A stretch of 64,000 bases of DNA, taken from contig WTXI01000175.1 in assembly GCA_022376515.1 (NCBI GenBank), positions 1-64,000 of the forward strand. Direction: 5' to 3'. The first letter of the stretch is position 1; each line of letters begins with the position of its first letter. Positions 11,767-22,706 of the stretch are shown in pieces. The notes under the pieces were generated by a model. It did no database searches, was not told where the DNA came from, and saw only the letters and a program-made list of their open reading frames with translations. This DNA comes from Lactifluus volemus. Lineage: Eukaryota; Basidiomycota; Agaricomycetes; Russulales; Russulaceae. Position numbers and translations under genes: made by a program.

Positions 11767-12753
11767 TACATCGAGCTACTAGTAGATATTCTGCAGTGTT
11801 ATATCTTATCTGCTGTATTTATGGCTGGCCGGCCCCGTAGGAAGCTCCACTCTTTCACTAGCTCGTTCCCCGTAGGAGAGAAGTAATATCAGTAGTATTA
11901 GCTATGTTGATAGATGCACCTGTCGGAAAAAAATCTGGATAGACTGCCCCCAGGTCCCCATGCCGTGGATGTTGACATAAAACTATCCGTCTTGTCCAGC
12001 CAATCCAATGAAAGGCCGCTACCTTTGCATTAATGCGTGTTCCCATGTGCATTTGCAAGGCTAAAAGCGGACACAGCATTTGTCGATGAAGGGCTGATTC
12101 AGTCCAGCTGAACGGGATGGGTGAATATGGTAAGGAAGGAATTGCGTGAAGACCCAGCATGACCCATGTTCGATTCACACTGGCAGTGTCTCAATATGTT
12201 GTGCGGTAGATCAGATCGATAGAGGCGGTCATCACGCAGTGCTGTAGAAATTGTCACGGTAGTGCCGGAAGCTCTGTTACCTGACGTATCCTACCTCCGG
12301 CCACGTACTTGCCCTTACAATTTGGCCGTTTACCAGTGAAGGTTTCCGTTCCATGAAGCCACGCGGTGACCCTGTCCCACTGCGGCAGCAAGCCGTGCAG
12401 GATAATCATTTATTGATGGATCCCAGCCCCGAATTACCACCAGGGTAATTTCGTGCTGCTCAGATCAGCCCGCCCCGTTGATTCGGGCGACACACCGCAA
12501 GCGCACCGGAAGCCTCCTCTACGAGAATGACAGAAGTACTTAATAAGGATCAAAGGCGCATTCCGAACGCTGCCAGACTACTAGTAGTAACGTGATATTA
12601 CAGTGTTCACATGTACAGTTACCGATTGTGACTGTTCGTGAGTCGTGACACAAAAAAATCCTGGTAAATCGTGTAATATCTTCAAATGGGTATCAATGAT
12701 GGGGTGCAGGAAAAAAACGACCACTCTCTGTGAGGCCGCCTTATATGCTCAGA
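11767..12753. other. Intergenic, no gene seen
   Basis: Only short ORFs, for example 11858-12178 on the minus strand, with no family resemblance. The right end is the 3' side of DUF6534 copy C. Confidence 0.5.
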
Positions 12754-14298
12754 TTAAGCGATATTGCTCGAGGCGACTGTAGCCATTGTTTGGAATTTGA
12801 TCTCATCGGCAGCCGTGGCATCATTGGAATCACGGATTAAGATGCGATTGTTGAGCGTGACGAGAAGTGTGTTAGAGTATCTGAAAAGGTCATGCGTACA
12901 TGGACTTGGCATAAAAAGAAGTAGCAACAATCTTACAGTTTTCCAAAAACGGCCGCTCTTGGGAGATGGATAGTTAGATGATGGATATCAGGGAAGAGGT
13001 TGAGTCTCACGGGCATATGTAATAGATCTCGTGCTGTATTGATGTGTGGTCAGATCAGAGTTGTCATAATATACTTGAAAGACACGCACGGGAAACAAAA
13101 CAATCATGAAAAAGGTAATAATACCCACGGATGCTGAATGTATGTCAAACGATGAGTCGGTGCGTAGGCAGCAAGAACACCCATACTTGTCATTACGTTG
13201 GTCTCGATGATCAGTCTAACGATCTTCACTAGAGCGCGGTCATTGAAAAAGCCAACTGTGTCCCTGCGTCTTTGTGCCAGCTACAGTGCCGAAAAAGAAA
13301 ATAGTCAAATTTGAACAATCCACCCTGAAGGAAAATACCGCATATTTACATGATAAAGCATCGCGCCAGCGATGAGGATGTCCGCCATCATATTTGCGAT
13401 AACCCAGATCTGAGATAATTCGAGTCAATAGTCTGAGACTTGGATAATGCGTAAGCATGATATCTTACCAACGCAAGGATCTGCAGTATGTTACCCTTGG
13501 CGAACATACTATGGACAAAAGTCTAGTTACAATGAGTAAGAATAAACTCAACATGAGACTGACGAGGCTTACATAAATGCCACCGGCGAATGCAGCTGTT
13601 GCGTCAGTGATGGAGCACTGTAAGTAACGAATAAATATATGGAACAGCTGCGAGTAGGCGATCAAGCTACCAGACAAATGATGAAGCATAACCACAGGCA
13701 CTTTTTCTTGCCAAGTACCCAGATACGATAAACGAAAAAGAATTGAACAGCCAATGACACCACAACTCCAATCACGGGGATGTCGAAGGAAGCTGCATAA
13801 GGATTGGCGAGGTGTTTGAGATTACCATAACCACTGGCAAACCAGTAATAAAGGTCTGCGCCGCTGAGAGATGTTTGCAAGGTCTCGAGGAGAAAGATAG
13901 CGTATACTATAGTGTAATTGTCAGAAGGCGAGCGGTCGAGGGGTTACGAACAATTTCGCTTACCAAAGAGCTTGAGAAGCTTCCTATCGCCTGGGAAATT
14001 GTAGCTATACACGTCTGTATGTTCTGATAAACAACCTGACAGTTATTGCAATACAAGGTAGTGCTCACAAATCTGGACTACCAGAACGCCATACAAGGCC
14101 CAGTTCCATAGATATCCCAAAAGCTGAAGAGGAAAGAAAGTGTGAGTGTGAGTGACGATATGGTCAAAGCGCCCCACGTACGAGGGGAGCGGTCCTAACA
14201 AAAAAAAAGTAAATCCACTGCCACTAGAGAACGGATCTTGTACGAAGAAATACTTACATACGAGCGATGTCTGGAGGAATTGGAGGTGATGCTGACAT
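12754..14298 (-). CDS. DUF6534-family membrane protein, copy C
   Basis: Start codon at 14296-14298 (MSASPPIPPDIA), a 13-nt micro-exon at 14182-14194 (codes for TAPL), then LLGYLWNWALYGVLVVQ, DVYSYNFPGDRKLL, a long exon reading ETLQTSLSGADLYYW and VQFFFVYRIWVLGKKK, CSITDATAAFAGGIY, further membrane exons with ALVKIVRLIIETNVMTS, and the last exon RYSNTLLVTLNNR to the stop at 12754-12756. All exons can be joined without frameshift. The C-terminal tail after the signature is short and differs from copies A, B and D. Membrane protein of unknown role. It points toward copies A and B and runs parallel to copy D. Confidence 0.75.
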
Positions 14299-15599
14299 GT
14301 TGTAGCTCAGAGGGCGAGCAGCCTATGAGGTACTAGGGAGTTAAAAGACTACCTGTGGGGGGGGTCACACAAGTATCTAAACATCCCGTACGCGCCCATA
14401 ACATATACAGTTGTAACTTAGAGACAAGACTAAGGTTGACACAGCGTAAACTGCACTAGCGTTTTCTAGACTTCTAGGCCCGGGTGACAATATGAAAAAT
14501 GTAGATAATATATATTAACCGGATACGGTAATTGATCCCGCTGTATGTGCCTTTCCGAGTCCGGTAATCAGATGGTCAAAGAAAAAGGTACAGCTGGCCT
14601 GAATGTCGAGATGTTGACTTGCGGAGCGGATGTCAGACTTTGCAACAGCCAGAAAAATTGTGGCCATCTATGTACCTGGTGAAGGAGGTGTCTGAGACAA
14701 ACATCGAGCCCCTGCCGATATCGTTCACAGTAGTATCGTGGCCTAGTGATGGTCGCGTTTCGTGGAGCATCACTGTTCTTCTTCATCGGAGCTAAAAATT
14801 GACTGATCCATGATGTTGTACAATACGGCCAGCTGCTTGGGTGGCTGCATGATGTTGTCATCACCACATTCCTAACTTTACGCCTCGGGCTCGGTGTAGA
14901 GTCACACTCCGAATCGTTTGAATTATACCTTGACACCTGTACTACAGTATCGCTAAACTACACTAGGCTAGGTAATTAATGCTCACCCGTGCACCTTCGC
15001 GCGTACATTCAACGCCAAGTTGAAACTCTTGGTGTACTCACACGACCACGGGTCCGAGAATACAGTTACAGTTCGGGTTTTACCGGATTTTCACCCCATT
15101 TTCCCACGGAATACGGCAAACGGCCAGCCTCTATCCAGGTGACGAGAGCTTCTCCGTCATACTCGAATCTCATGCCTTGTAGACTTTTTTCTTCTGTTAT
15201 TATGTCTGGCACCCCGTAGAAGGTATCTTTCGACATGTCACCATTTTCGGTACAGTAAGCTAGACAACTGTCTACTCATTCTACCTCGGCAAGGTTGCCA
15301 CGATACCGTGCCTGCTCGCAAGCGGTGTGCCCCAGAGAGTACTGTATTCCTGCAATTTCCTTCGTTTCCGTTTCCGTTCCCCGTTTTCAACCCACCACAG
15401 CTTCAGGCCCAGGACCGCCTAACCCAAGTCAACGCGTAGAACTGGACACCACTATTACCTTCCCTCATGAACGCGGGCCCGAATTCATTACGACTATCAC
15501 TAACACCAACACTTCTGATGCCCCGGACTATCTCTTTTCTGTGTCGCGCTCTGTGACTTTGCGCCTTGCGCCTTTTGACGCAGGGACGAGCGAGGAAAT
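14299..15599. other. Intergenic between DUF6534 copy C and the WD40 remnant
   Basis: The first 130 bp upstream of copy C match the equivalent region of copy D (TCTAAACATCCC, CATATAC). ORFs at 14568-14936 (-), 14989-15219 (+) and 15295-15606 (+) have no recognised product. The last could be leading sequence of the decayed WD40 gene that follows. Confidence 0.4.
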
Positions 15600-15940
15600 T
15601 GCGTAAACTTGTGCAAGGCGGCCTGACCATTCGCACCCCTTCATCCCGCTTATCTCTGAGCCCGTCTGAAGCGAGGATAAGAATATCATCGCCGCATCAT
15701 GGGGCCGCACAATTCGCCTGTGGGACGCCCGCAACGGGATGGGACTCGGCGGGCCCACTAATTGGACATTTTCTGTGGCATTATTCTGAGCGTTGCATTA
15801 CATCGGCCTCCTCAGACCGCACAGCCTGTTTTGTGGACATTGAGGTCACACCTTCAGGATGGCATCGGGACCGGATGGGGTCACGTGCCTTGCCGGTTAT
15901 TCCCAGATTACCGTATTATCTCATTTAACCTGGTCTGACT
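15600..15940 (+). pseudogene. WD40-repeat remnant
   Basis: Pieces of at least two WD40 blades can be read but in different frames: ASWGRTIRLWDARNG followed by LGGP, then in another frame GPLIGHF and ITSASSDRTACF, then DGVTCLAGYSQITV in a third. The order GxTIRLWD - GxxxGGPLxGH - SxDxT is that of WD40 arrays attached to fungal NACHT proteins. No start, no NACHT part and several frame changes: a decayed fragment, probably of a NACHT-WD40 NLR. Confidence 0.6.
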
Positions 15941-16064
15941 TCTCCTGACGCCGTGTGCAGTCACATTACTCGCACAGTACCTACAACAATATAACTGTTT
16001 GCGAGGCGACCAGTTAGAAGAGCCCACATCCAACTCATGCTAGCATTTGCAAATTGGGTTCGTG

Positions 16065-17694
16065 TCAGTGATTGTAGATGCAGCACGGAAATGCCACAAA
16101 CTCACGAACGACGGTGTTATATGAATTTGGTAAACTTTCGATTGTGGAGCCCATATCGCTCCCAGATTGAGAGGTAACAAGGGGTTCCACTGCCAGTGAT
16201 ATCATTTCCACCTCTTTGATAGCTGCAGCTTCACGGATTGAAATGCGATTGTTGAGGGACACAAGAAGTGTATTGGAGTATCTGTCGAGATTATCCATAC
16301 ATACGTGGGTATGACATTTAAAAAACTGGTAACAATCTTACAATTTCCCGATAATGGACATCCTTGAATCGAGACGTAGAGAGTTAGGTGATGATATTAG
16401 GAAGGAGGCAAGAGTCTCACGGGCAGGTGTAATAGATCTCGCGCTGTATTGATATGGGATTAGACCAGAAACTGACAGCACTCGAAAACACGCACAGGAA
16501 ATATCAAGACCAACAAAAGTGAAATGATGCCCACGGATGCTGAATGTATGTCAAATGATGAATCGATGTACACACAAGAGAGAAGATACGTACTTGTCAT
16601 GAAGTTGGTTTCGATGATCGGTCCAACAATCCTCAACAGAGCGCGGTGATTGAAAAGGCTATCCATGTCCCTACGTATCCTAGCCAGCTGCGGGAAAAGA
16701 AAATAGTCAGTTTGAACGATCCACCCTGAAGAAGAATATCACATATTTACGTGATAAAGCATCGCGGCAGCGATAAGGATATCTGCTATCACACTACCGA
16801 GCAGCCAAATCTGAGTAATATCATCAACGTCAAAGACTTAAGGTAGTTCTTAAGCATGACAGATGCCTTACTATTGCAAAGGCGTTCAGTGCACTCCCAC
16901 TAGCGAACTTATCATGGACATGAGCCTACTACAGTTAGTGGGCATGTAAGGCAACATGAAAGTAAGGAGGCTTACATAAATACCACCAGTGAACGCGGCC
17001 ACTACGTCGACTGTACAGCACTACAAGAAAAGAATAAATATATCAAATAGCTGCATATTTGGCGATCAACCCACCAGACAGATGGTCAAGCATAACCACC
17101 ACTGTTTTTTGGCGCTAAGTACCCAAATGCGATAAACAAAAAAGAATTGGACGTTCAATGACACCACAGGCTCGAGCATGAGGACATTGAAGGAGCCTAA
17201 ATAGGGACTGGCGAGGTGATTCATATCCCCGAAGCCACTGACAAACCAGTAATAGAGGTTTGCGCCGCTGAGTGACGTTTGTAATGTTTCAAGGCAAAAG
17301 ATTGCGTATACTTTAGAGGAACCGTCAGAGGGCAAGGGTAGAAGGAGATGAATGATTTTACATACCAAGTAGCTTGAGAAGCTTCTTATCATCTGGGAAA
17401 TTGTAGCTATACACGTCTTTAGGGCCTGATAAGCAAGCTCACAACCATTTCGAGAGATAAGGTGAGGCTCACAGAGCTGAACGACCAGAACGCCGTACAG
17501 GGCCCAATTCCAAAGATTTCCAAAAAGCTGAAGGGGAGAGAAAGCGTGGGTAGGCCTGCCAAAAGGTCAATTGAAGACACCACACGTACAAGAGGGGCAG
17601 CTCTATGCAGAAGATAAGTCCGTTTCTGCCTGAGAACGGCCCTGGACACTTACATGCGAGCAATGTCTGACGGAATCGGAGGCAAGGCTGGCAT
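16065..17694 (-). CDS. DUF6534-family membrane protein, copy D
   Basis: Start at 17692-17694 (MPALPPIPSDIA). Micro-exon 17590-17602 (codes for AAPL), then LFGNLWNWALYGVLVVQL, DVYSYNFPDDKKLL, a long exon with ETLQTSLSGANLYYW, GFGDMNHLASPYLGSF and VQFFFVYRIWVLSAKK. After further short exons comes LRIVGPIIETNFMT, then SASVGIISLLLVLIF, and the last exon RYSNTLLVSLNNRISIREA to the stop at 16065-16067. All splice sites are plausible and the frame stays open, so the gene seems functional. It is closest to copies A and B in its C-terminal tail. Upstream lies a three-unit tandem repeat (17909-18231). Function unknown; a multi-pass membrane protein. Confidence 0.78.
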
Positions 17695-17908
17695 ATTATG
17701 GCGGAGAGAGCGACGGTGTACGAGTTGGCGGATAAGAAAAGTCCACCTGGGGAGGTCGCACGGAGTCTAAACATCCCTTGTCAGACTGACAACATATACT
17801 AGCGACAAACCTGAGTATTGGAACGCATCTTCGAGGTCATGTGAACTAAACGAGTGGAGTTTACCAGAGAATTGATTCCGGCGTTTTGTGACAGGCTGTT
17901 CATCGGGA

Positions 17909-18231
17909 TGTTGAGCAAGGATGTCAAAGTGGTGCACGACCGGGATGTTGTTACAGCCAGAGAAAAGTGTCAGAGCACCGCCACCTGCTGAATGCACCAA
18001 TCAGAAGCTAATGCAATGTTGAGGGGGGACGTCACGGTGGGTCACGACTGGGACATCGTTACAGCTAGAGAAACCTGTCAGAGCACCGCCACCTAGTATT
18101 TTATGCACCAATCCAAAGCTGGCTAGGGCAAGTTGAGCAGAGATGATGTCACGTGGAGCACGACTGGAATGTTGCACAGCAAGAGAAACTGTCAGAATGC
18201 CGCCACCGACTGTATGGACCAATCCGAAGCT
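17909..18231 (-). repeat. Three imperfect tandem repeats of about 101-111 bp
   Basis: Units at 17909-18009, 18010-18120 and 18121-18231 share, in order, a TGTTGAGC-like word, CACGACTGG(G/A)A(T/C), CAGC(C/T)AGAGAAA, TGTCAGA(G/A)(C/T), CCGCCACC and CACCAATC(C)AAAGCT. They lie about 215-540 bp upstream of the start codon of DUF6534 copy D. A single decayed unit is upstream of copy B. Confidence 0.75.
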
Positions 18232-19152
18232 GGCTAATATCTGACACCGTGGGGAACGAAACACGCCGCATATGAATAAAAAGATTTCTCTCCCTCGTGT
18301 TGCACGCTATTTGTCGCAAGTGCCGACACTGTCACACTGCCGAGCTAAAAAAAAACATTGTCCTATGTTCACAAGCCTCATGGTTTCCTCCTTCTTTCTA
18401 GATGCACAGCCATGACTTGCTCCAGCCCTTCAGTTCAGGGCCTTCAGGCAGGCTAGGGTGTGGTCGTGGTGTGCCACTGATGAGGAACGACAGCAGGATG
18501 GTGTGTACATGTAAACAACGCTCAGCGCCAACAAACGGATGATCCACGATGTCTCGCTATTTCACCCTACGCTGGCACAGACCCGATTCTTGCCCGTCAG
18601 CGCTAGCCCCGAGCGATGACGTGACCGGGACGATCACGTGGACAATTCGGCCGCCATTTGTGCGCGCGCGGCCGCGGGTTAGCTTTTGGACGTGGCCCGT
18701 TGACTCGGAATGGCGACCAAAGGTTGGCATGGAAGATGGCAACCCGTTCATCAAGGCTACACAGTTGTGACAGTACCAAGGATCTTCCTCAGTGTTTTTT
18801 TGCTTGGACGTGTCATGCTACTGTGCGCCTTTTACGAATGCCTTTTTCTTTATCAGCCAGGTTAATCTGTTTTGATGATATGCAGAACACCGAATACTTA
18901 TCGCGGACGGACCTTGGGCAAGTATAGTGAAAGCAGCCCACCTCGAGAATGTCAGTGAAAATCAAGGGTAATATCTCAGGCTTGAAACTTGAATGGACGT
19001 TTGATGCCCTGGATGAAGACCACGAGCTAGAACAGGTCCTCGAGGGAGTGCTTGTCTTGCGATGACGAGAACATATAGCTCAAGAGCCATCCACCGAAAG
19101 CCGCGTTCAGAGCTTGTTTATCCAGTTTCGCGGAAACATTGGCAAGGTCGTG
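18232..19152. other. Intergenic, no gene seen
   Basis: ORFs at 18549-18770 and 18658-18927 (+) overlap each other and have no recognised product. A 38-codon frame at 18951-19064 contains FDALDED, which recalls a NACHT Walker B motif, but the context does not fit. Confidence 0.4.
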
Positions 19153-19283
19153 TAGGGTCAGCCTCGTGGCTGGCCTCGAAACCTCCTATTGTGCATCTTA
19201 GTATGCACAGCTCCCGTTTCCTCCTCGTCTCGATCTGTGCTGCTGCTCGCCAAATTCTCCAGACTGCTTTAGATCTCGTTCAT
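19153..19283 (+). repeat. LTR-like repeat, copy 2 (5' end fragment)
   Basis: TGTAGGGTCAGC, GTGGCTGGCC, CGAAACC and TTGTGCA and the following C/T-rich stretch align with the start of the repeat at 51833. Similarity is lost at about 19283, where NLR coding sequence begins. Confidence 0.65.
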
Positions 19284-20777
19284 TGATGAGCATGAATGGG
19301 TGGGGGGAGGAACACAAGAACCTGGTCACCAGTACGCTCTCAGATAGAGCTGATGGAATGTGAGGATGTTCTTGTCTGCCTTTCATATTTGCTCACGCTT
19401 TTGAACAGGTATCGCTGGGTTGATTGTCAGCTTGAATTGCTACGTGACTGCGATGCGTCAGAACTGCAGCGCACCCTTGGCGAGTTGCCCGCGACCCTGG
19501 ACGAGACTTATGTCCGCATACTACAGCAAATCCCTGCCAGGAAACGGGATCGTGCTCGCCGACTCTTGCAATGCCTCGCGGTGGCTGCCCGTCCACTTCG
19601 AGTCGAGGAGCTTGCGGGGATACTTTCAAATGAGATCACTACCATGGGGACTTCACCCAACGCGAACGAAGGCGAGGAACAAGCTATTCGGTTGGCATGC
19701 TCCAGTCTAGTCACTGTCATCGATGACCATGGTTCCCGTTTTGTGCAATTCTCACACTTCTCCGTCAAGGAGTTTCTCACATCAGAACATATCTCCGGTT
19801 TAAACGGTGTCGCCCACTACCGTGTGTTGCCTGAACCTGCACACACGACGATGGCGCAAGCTTGCCTTGCTGTCTTACTCCAGTTGGACTACCGCACAAT
19901 CGAGACGAACATCAAGCACTTTCCTCTAGCCGACTATGTCGTTAAATATTTCCCCAATCATGCCGAGTTCGCGAATGTGATATCGCACTTAGGAGATCAG
20001 ATCGACACTTTCCTTGACACAGAGAAACCGCACTTGGCTGGGTGGATTGATGCCCACAGGTACGGCTCTCGGTGGTGGACGAAGAATTCTTTGGAAGGAC
20101 GAAAGGGAATGCCATTATACCACATTGCGGAACTTGGATACGTTGGCATGGCGCGGCACCTCATTTCAAAGCGTCCACAAGATGTGAACGCCAGAGGTGG
20201 TTTCTATGGTACGGCGTTGCACGTGGCGGTGAAGAAGGGAAACGTCGAGATCTCAAGGCTACTACTCGAGAAAATCCAAGACGTGAATGTTCGGGGCCAG
20301 AACAACAGGACCCCGCTCCATTTAGCATGCGACTCTGGACACAGCGAAATTGTGCAGCTGATACTTGACGCCGTGATCGGCCGTACAAGTAGTAATGAAA
20401 ATGCGATCCCTCCCATATCCACATCGACTTCGCGATCTAGTCTGATCCCCCTATTCAAGGTGATGAAAAGTTTGAAGAACTTGACTGAATTCCGCAAGCG
20501 GTCTCGATATGTCAAGCCATCTCAATCTCCCGAGCCATCTCGATCTGACCAGGATTTCGAAATTTATATATGTATCAATGCCTGTGACTCGTTCGGCCAG
20601 ACAGCATTACATCGTGCGTGTATTCAGGGAAACCTCGCAATTATGCGGTTATTACTGGATCACGGTGCGGAAGTGAATGTGTGGGATTATCTGGGAATGT
20701 CTCCGCGGGACTATGCGCCAATATTCGATCATAATTTGGGTATGGATGTGCTGGTACGTCAGGAACAACTTATTTAG
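19283..20777 (+). pseudogene. NLR-like protein lacking its 5' half (NACHT tail + ankyrin repeats)
   Basis: Coding similarity begins with WGEEHKNLVTSTLSDRADGM (about 19297-19354), the end of the NACHT exon. A normal intron follows (donor after 19354, acceptor at 19408), and the long last exon starts with YRWVDCQLELLRDC. It contains FVQFSHFSVKEFLTS, the conserved post-NACHT motif, and three or four ankyrin repeats (TALHVAVKKGNVEISRLLLE, TPLHLACDSGHSEIVQLIL, TALHRACIQGNLAIMRLLLD), and ends at 20777. The Goodbye domain, P-loop and Walker B are missing: the sequence immediately upstream is a fragment of the LTR-like repeat. The remaining frame is intact, so loss was recent or the ankyrin part could still be expressed from another promoter. 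The break is at nearly the same NACHT position as in the locus at 3828-6136. Confidence 0.75.
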
Positions 20778-22706
20778 CCATGGACACCCATAGAAAGAGA
20801 TGCATTTTACCATGATTTAATCTAGGCAGTGTAGACAAGGCCCAAAAATTGGTAGATTCTGTGAAACGTATGTTGGGCACTGACATCAACAAGAGCTGGA
20901 GGTTATCTGTAAATTGAGATCACCAAACAACACCTCCACTGTATACACAGCCCCAACAAAGTCGATGTGGACATACCTATGACTGATATCAATATTGATT
21001 CTTCTCCCGTAAGTGTATCCGCACCTACCATCCAGATAGATGTGCCGGCTTTGCTGAGCCTTCAGACTTTTATTCCCGAGCCGACTGCCAAACCTGCTCT
21101 CTCGGGTCGATCTGGTAGACCGCGCACATGCTTACATAGTCTCAGTAACGGCCAACTAACTCGAAACGTGCACTGCCCCTGACCACTCAAGTGGGAGGGG
21201 TGGCGGCGCCGGACAGCCTATGATAACTCAGGGGAGGCGGTGGAGGCAGTGGCGGCGGCCAAGCAGGTCACGGTGACGCAGGAGCGGAGCATCTGTAGCC
21301 GAGACTAGTAAACGCTCACGATTGTCATGGGGGCTCTAGCGTTCACCGATAAATTCCTGTTAGGCGTTCATGACTTATCTTCTCCTGAGAATCGTGAGTC
21401 AATCGTAGATCCATGTTATCGATTTTTAACAGCGCACACACCTACACGAGAGGACCAAAGTTGGACAATGATCGAGTGTAAACTTATGCCGAAGCGTTGT
21501 ATGAGCGAATCGCCGACAATCCAGCGGATGAGGCCATTTTGGGTCGTCTTTGAGAACGCTTTCACTTGGGTATTTGTCGATATTGTATTAGTGAATAATT
21601 TGGCTGTTTCGCAAGAAGACCTTGCATCGAGCCGTTCTCGAAAAAGGTCATCCCGCGCCTCGTCACTATGGACGAGTGGCAGGAGGCGGCCCCTCCGCCA
21701 GCATGCAGTGTGTTTCTTGACTGTTGAGCGCTTCCTCACTATCCCTGGAGGAGGGCTATTCCGAGTCCCAGAAATGGGCATGTTCACCCACGTGGCACGT
21801 GCGCATCACCACAGCGCGGACTCGGATAGCTCATCGCTTCCTCCAACAGTTCAAGAAATTACAAGAACTGCCAGTGCCCGCTGACACTTTCGTGAATACG
21901 TCCTACATAAAACGCCAAGCGCGCCTCTGCGCAGCGCTGATGAGCGTCCCACAAAGCTGGACGTACACTGGCAGACCCGGCTACAGTAGGTGCCAGTGGA
22001 ATGTTTCTCTCTCATGCGTTGTTTCCTCTTCCAACGATCTTCCAACGATGACCAGCAAAGCACACGTGGCGATTAACTCACTGACTGGTAGGGGGGGTTG
22101 CACAGGCGGACGCCGCTGGTGTGGCGAGTCTGCTGCTCCCGTGTCGCCTCTGCCTTCTGGTGTTGCACTAGTTGTACATCTACTTGAGCCGATAAGTTCA
22201 TGTACACCTATAGCAAACGTCAAGTCCCTTTTTTTTTTTGCTTAGTTAACTAATTAGTTGTCGTGCTGGTGATGCACATTGGCAGTCCCGCCTCTCGCGC
22301 AGATCGAACGGCCGTTTCTGGGCTGCAAGAGAGGTAACAGTTCTCGTTTTATCATTACCTTACACATCGTAATTGTTTTACATCGTAAATATTTCGAACA
22401 GACGACAGTGTTGATTTGTCCCTTTTCGTTTCCCCCTTTCTCGCGTGACTTTGTCTTCAATTTCGTTATCGCGCGTTGTCTCGTTTTCCCTCGGAGCCGC
22501 CTTGATCTCAACTTTATTAAATCCTTCGAAAAGACCACTTGTAAGAGCATCTGATTGTCCCATTGTTTTTCTCCTTTCATGCGTGATCTCCTTTTCCTCT
22601 CGTTATCGCCTCGTTATCGCTTAGGAGCCTCAGTCTCAACTCTACCAATGACTAGAATATGGTGGTCGTCATGAACAGCCACCAATTAGCTCCATTGCTG
22701 CAGCAC
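20778..22706. other. Accessory stretch without a recognised gene
   Basis: An ORF at 20967-21182 starts MDIPMTDINIDSSP and reaches a possible splice donor (CCC|GTAAGT). Around 21450-21720 protein-like words occur in several frames (YAEALYERIADNPADEAILG, KKVIPRLVTMDEWQEAAPP), as if from one decayed gene. I cannot name it. The ORFs at 21327-21884 and 21724-22245 probably mix coding remnants and noise. Confidence 0.35.

Noticed and set aside
18951..19064. FDALDED as the missing Walker B exon of the 5'-truncated NLR
   Set aside because: The flanking residues do not match the NACHT family, and an LTR-like fragment lies between this frame and the NLR remnant.
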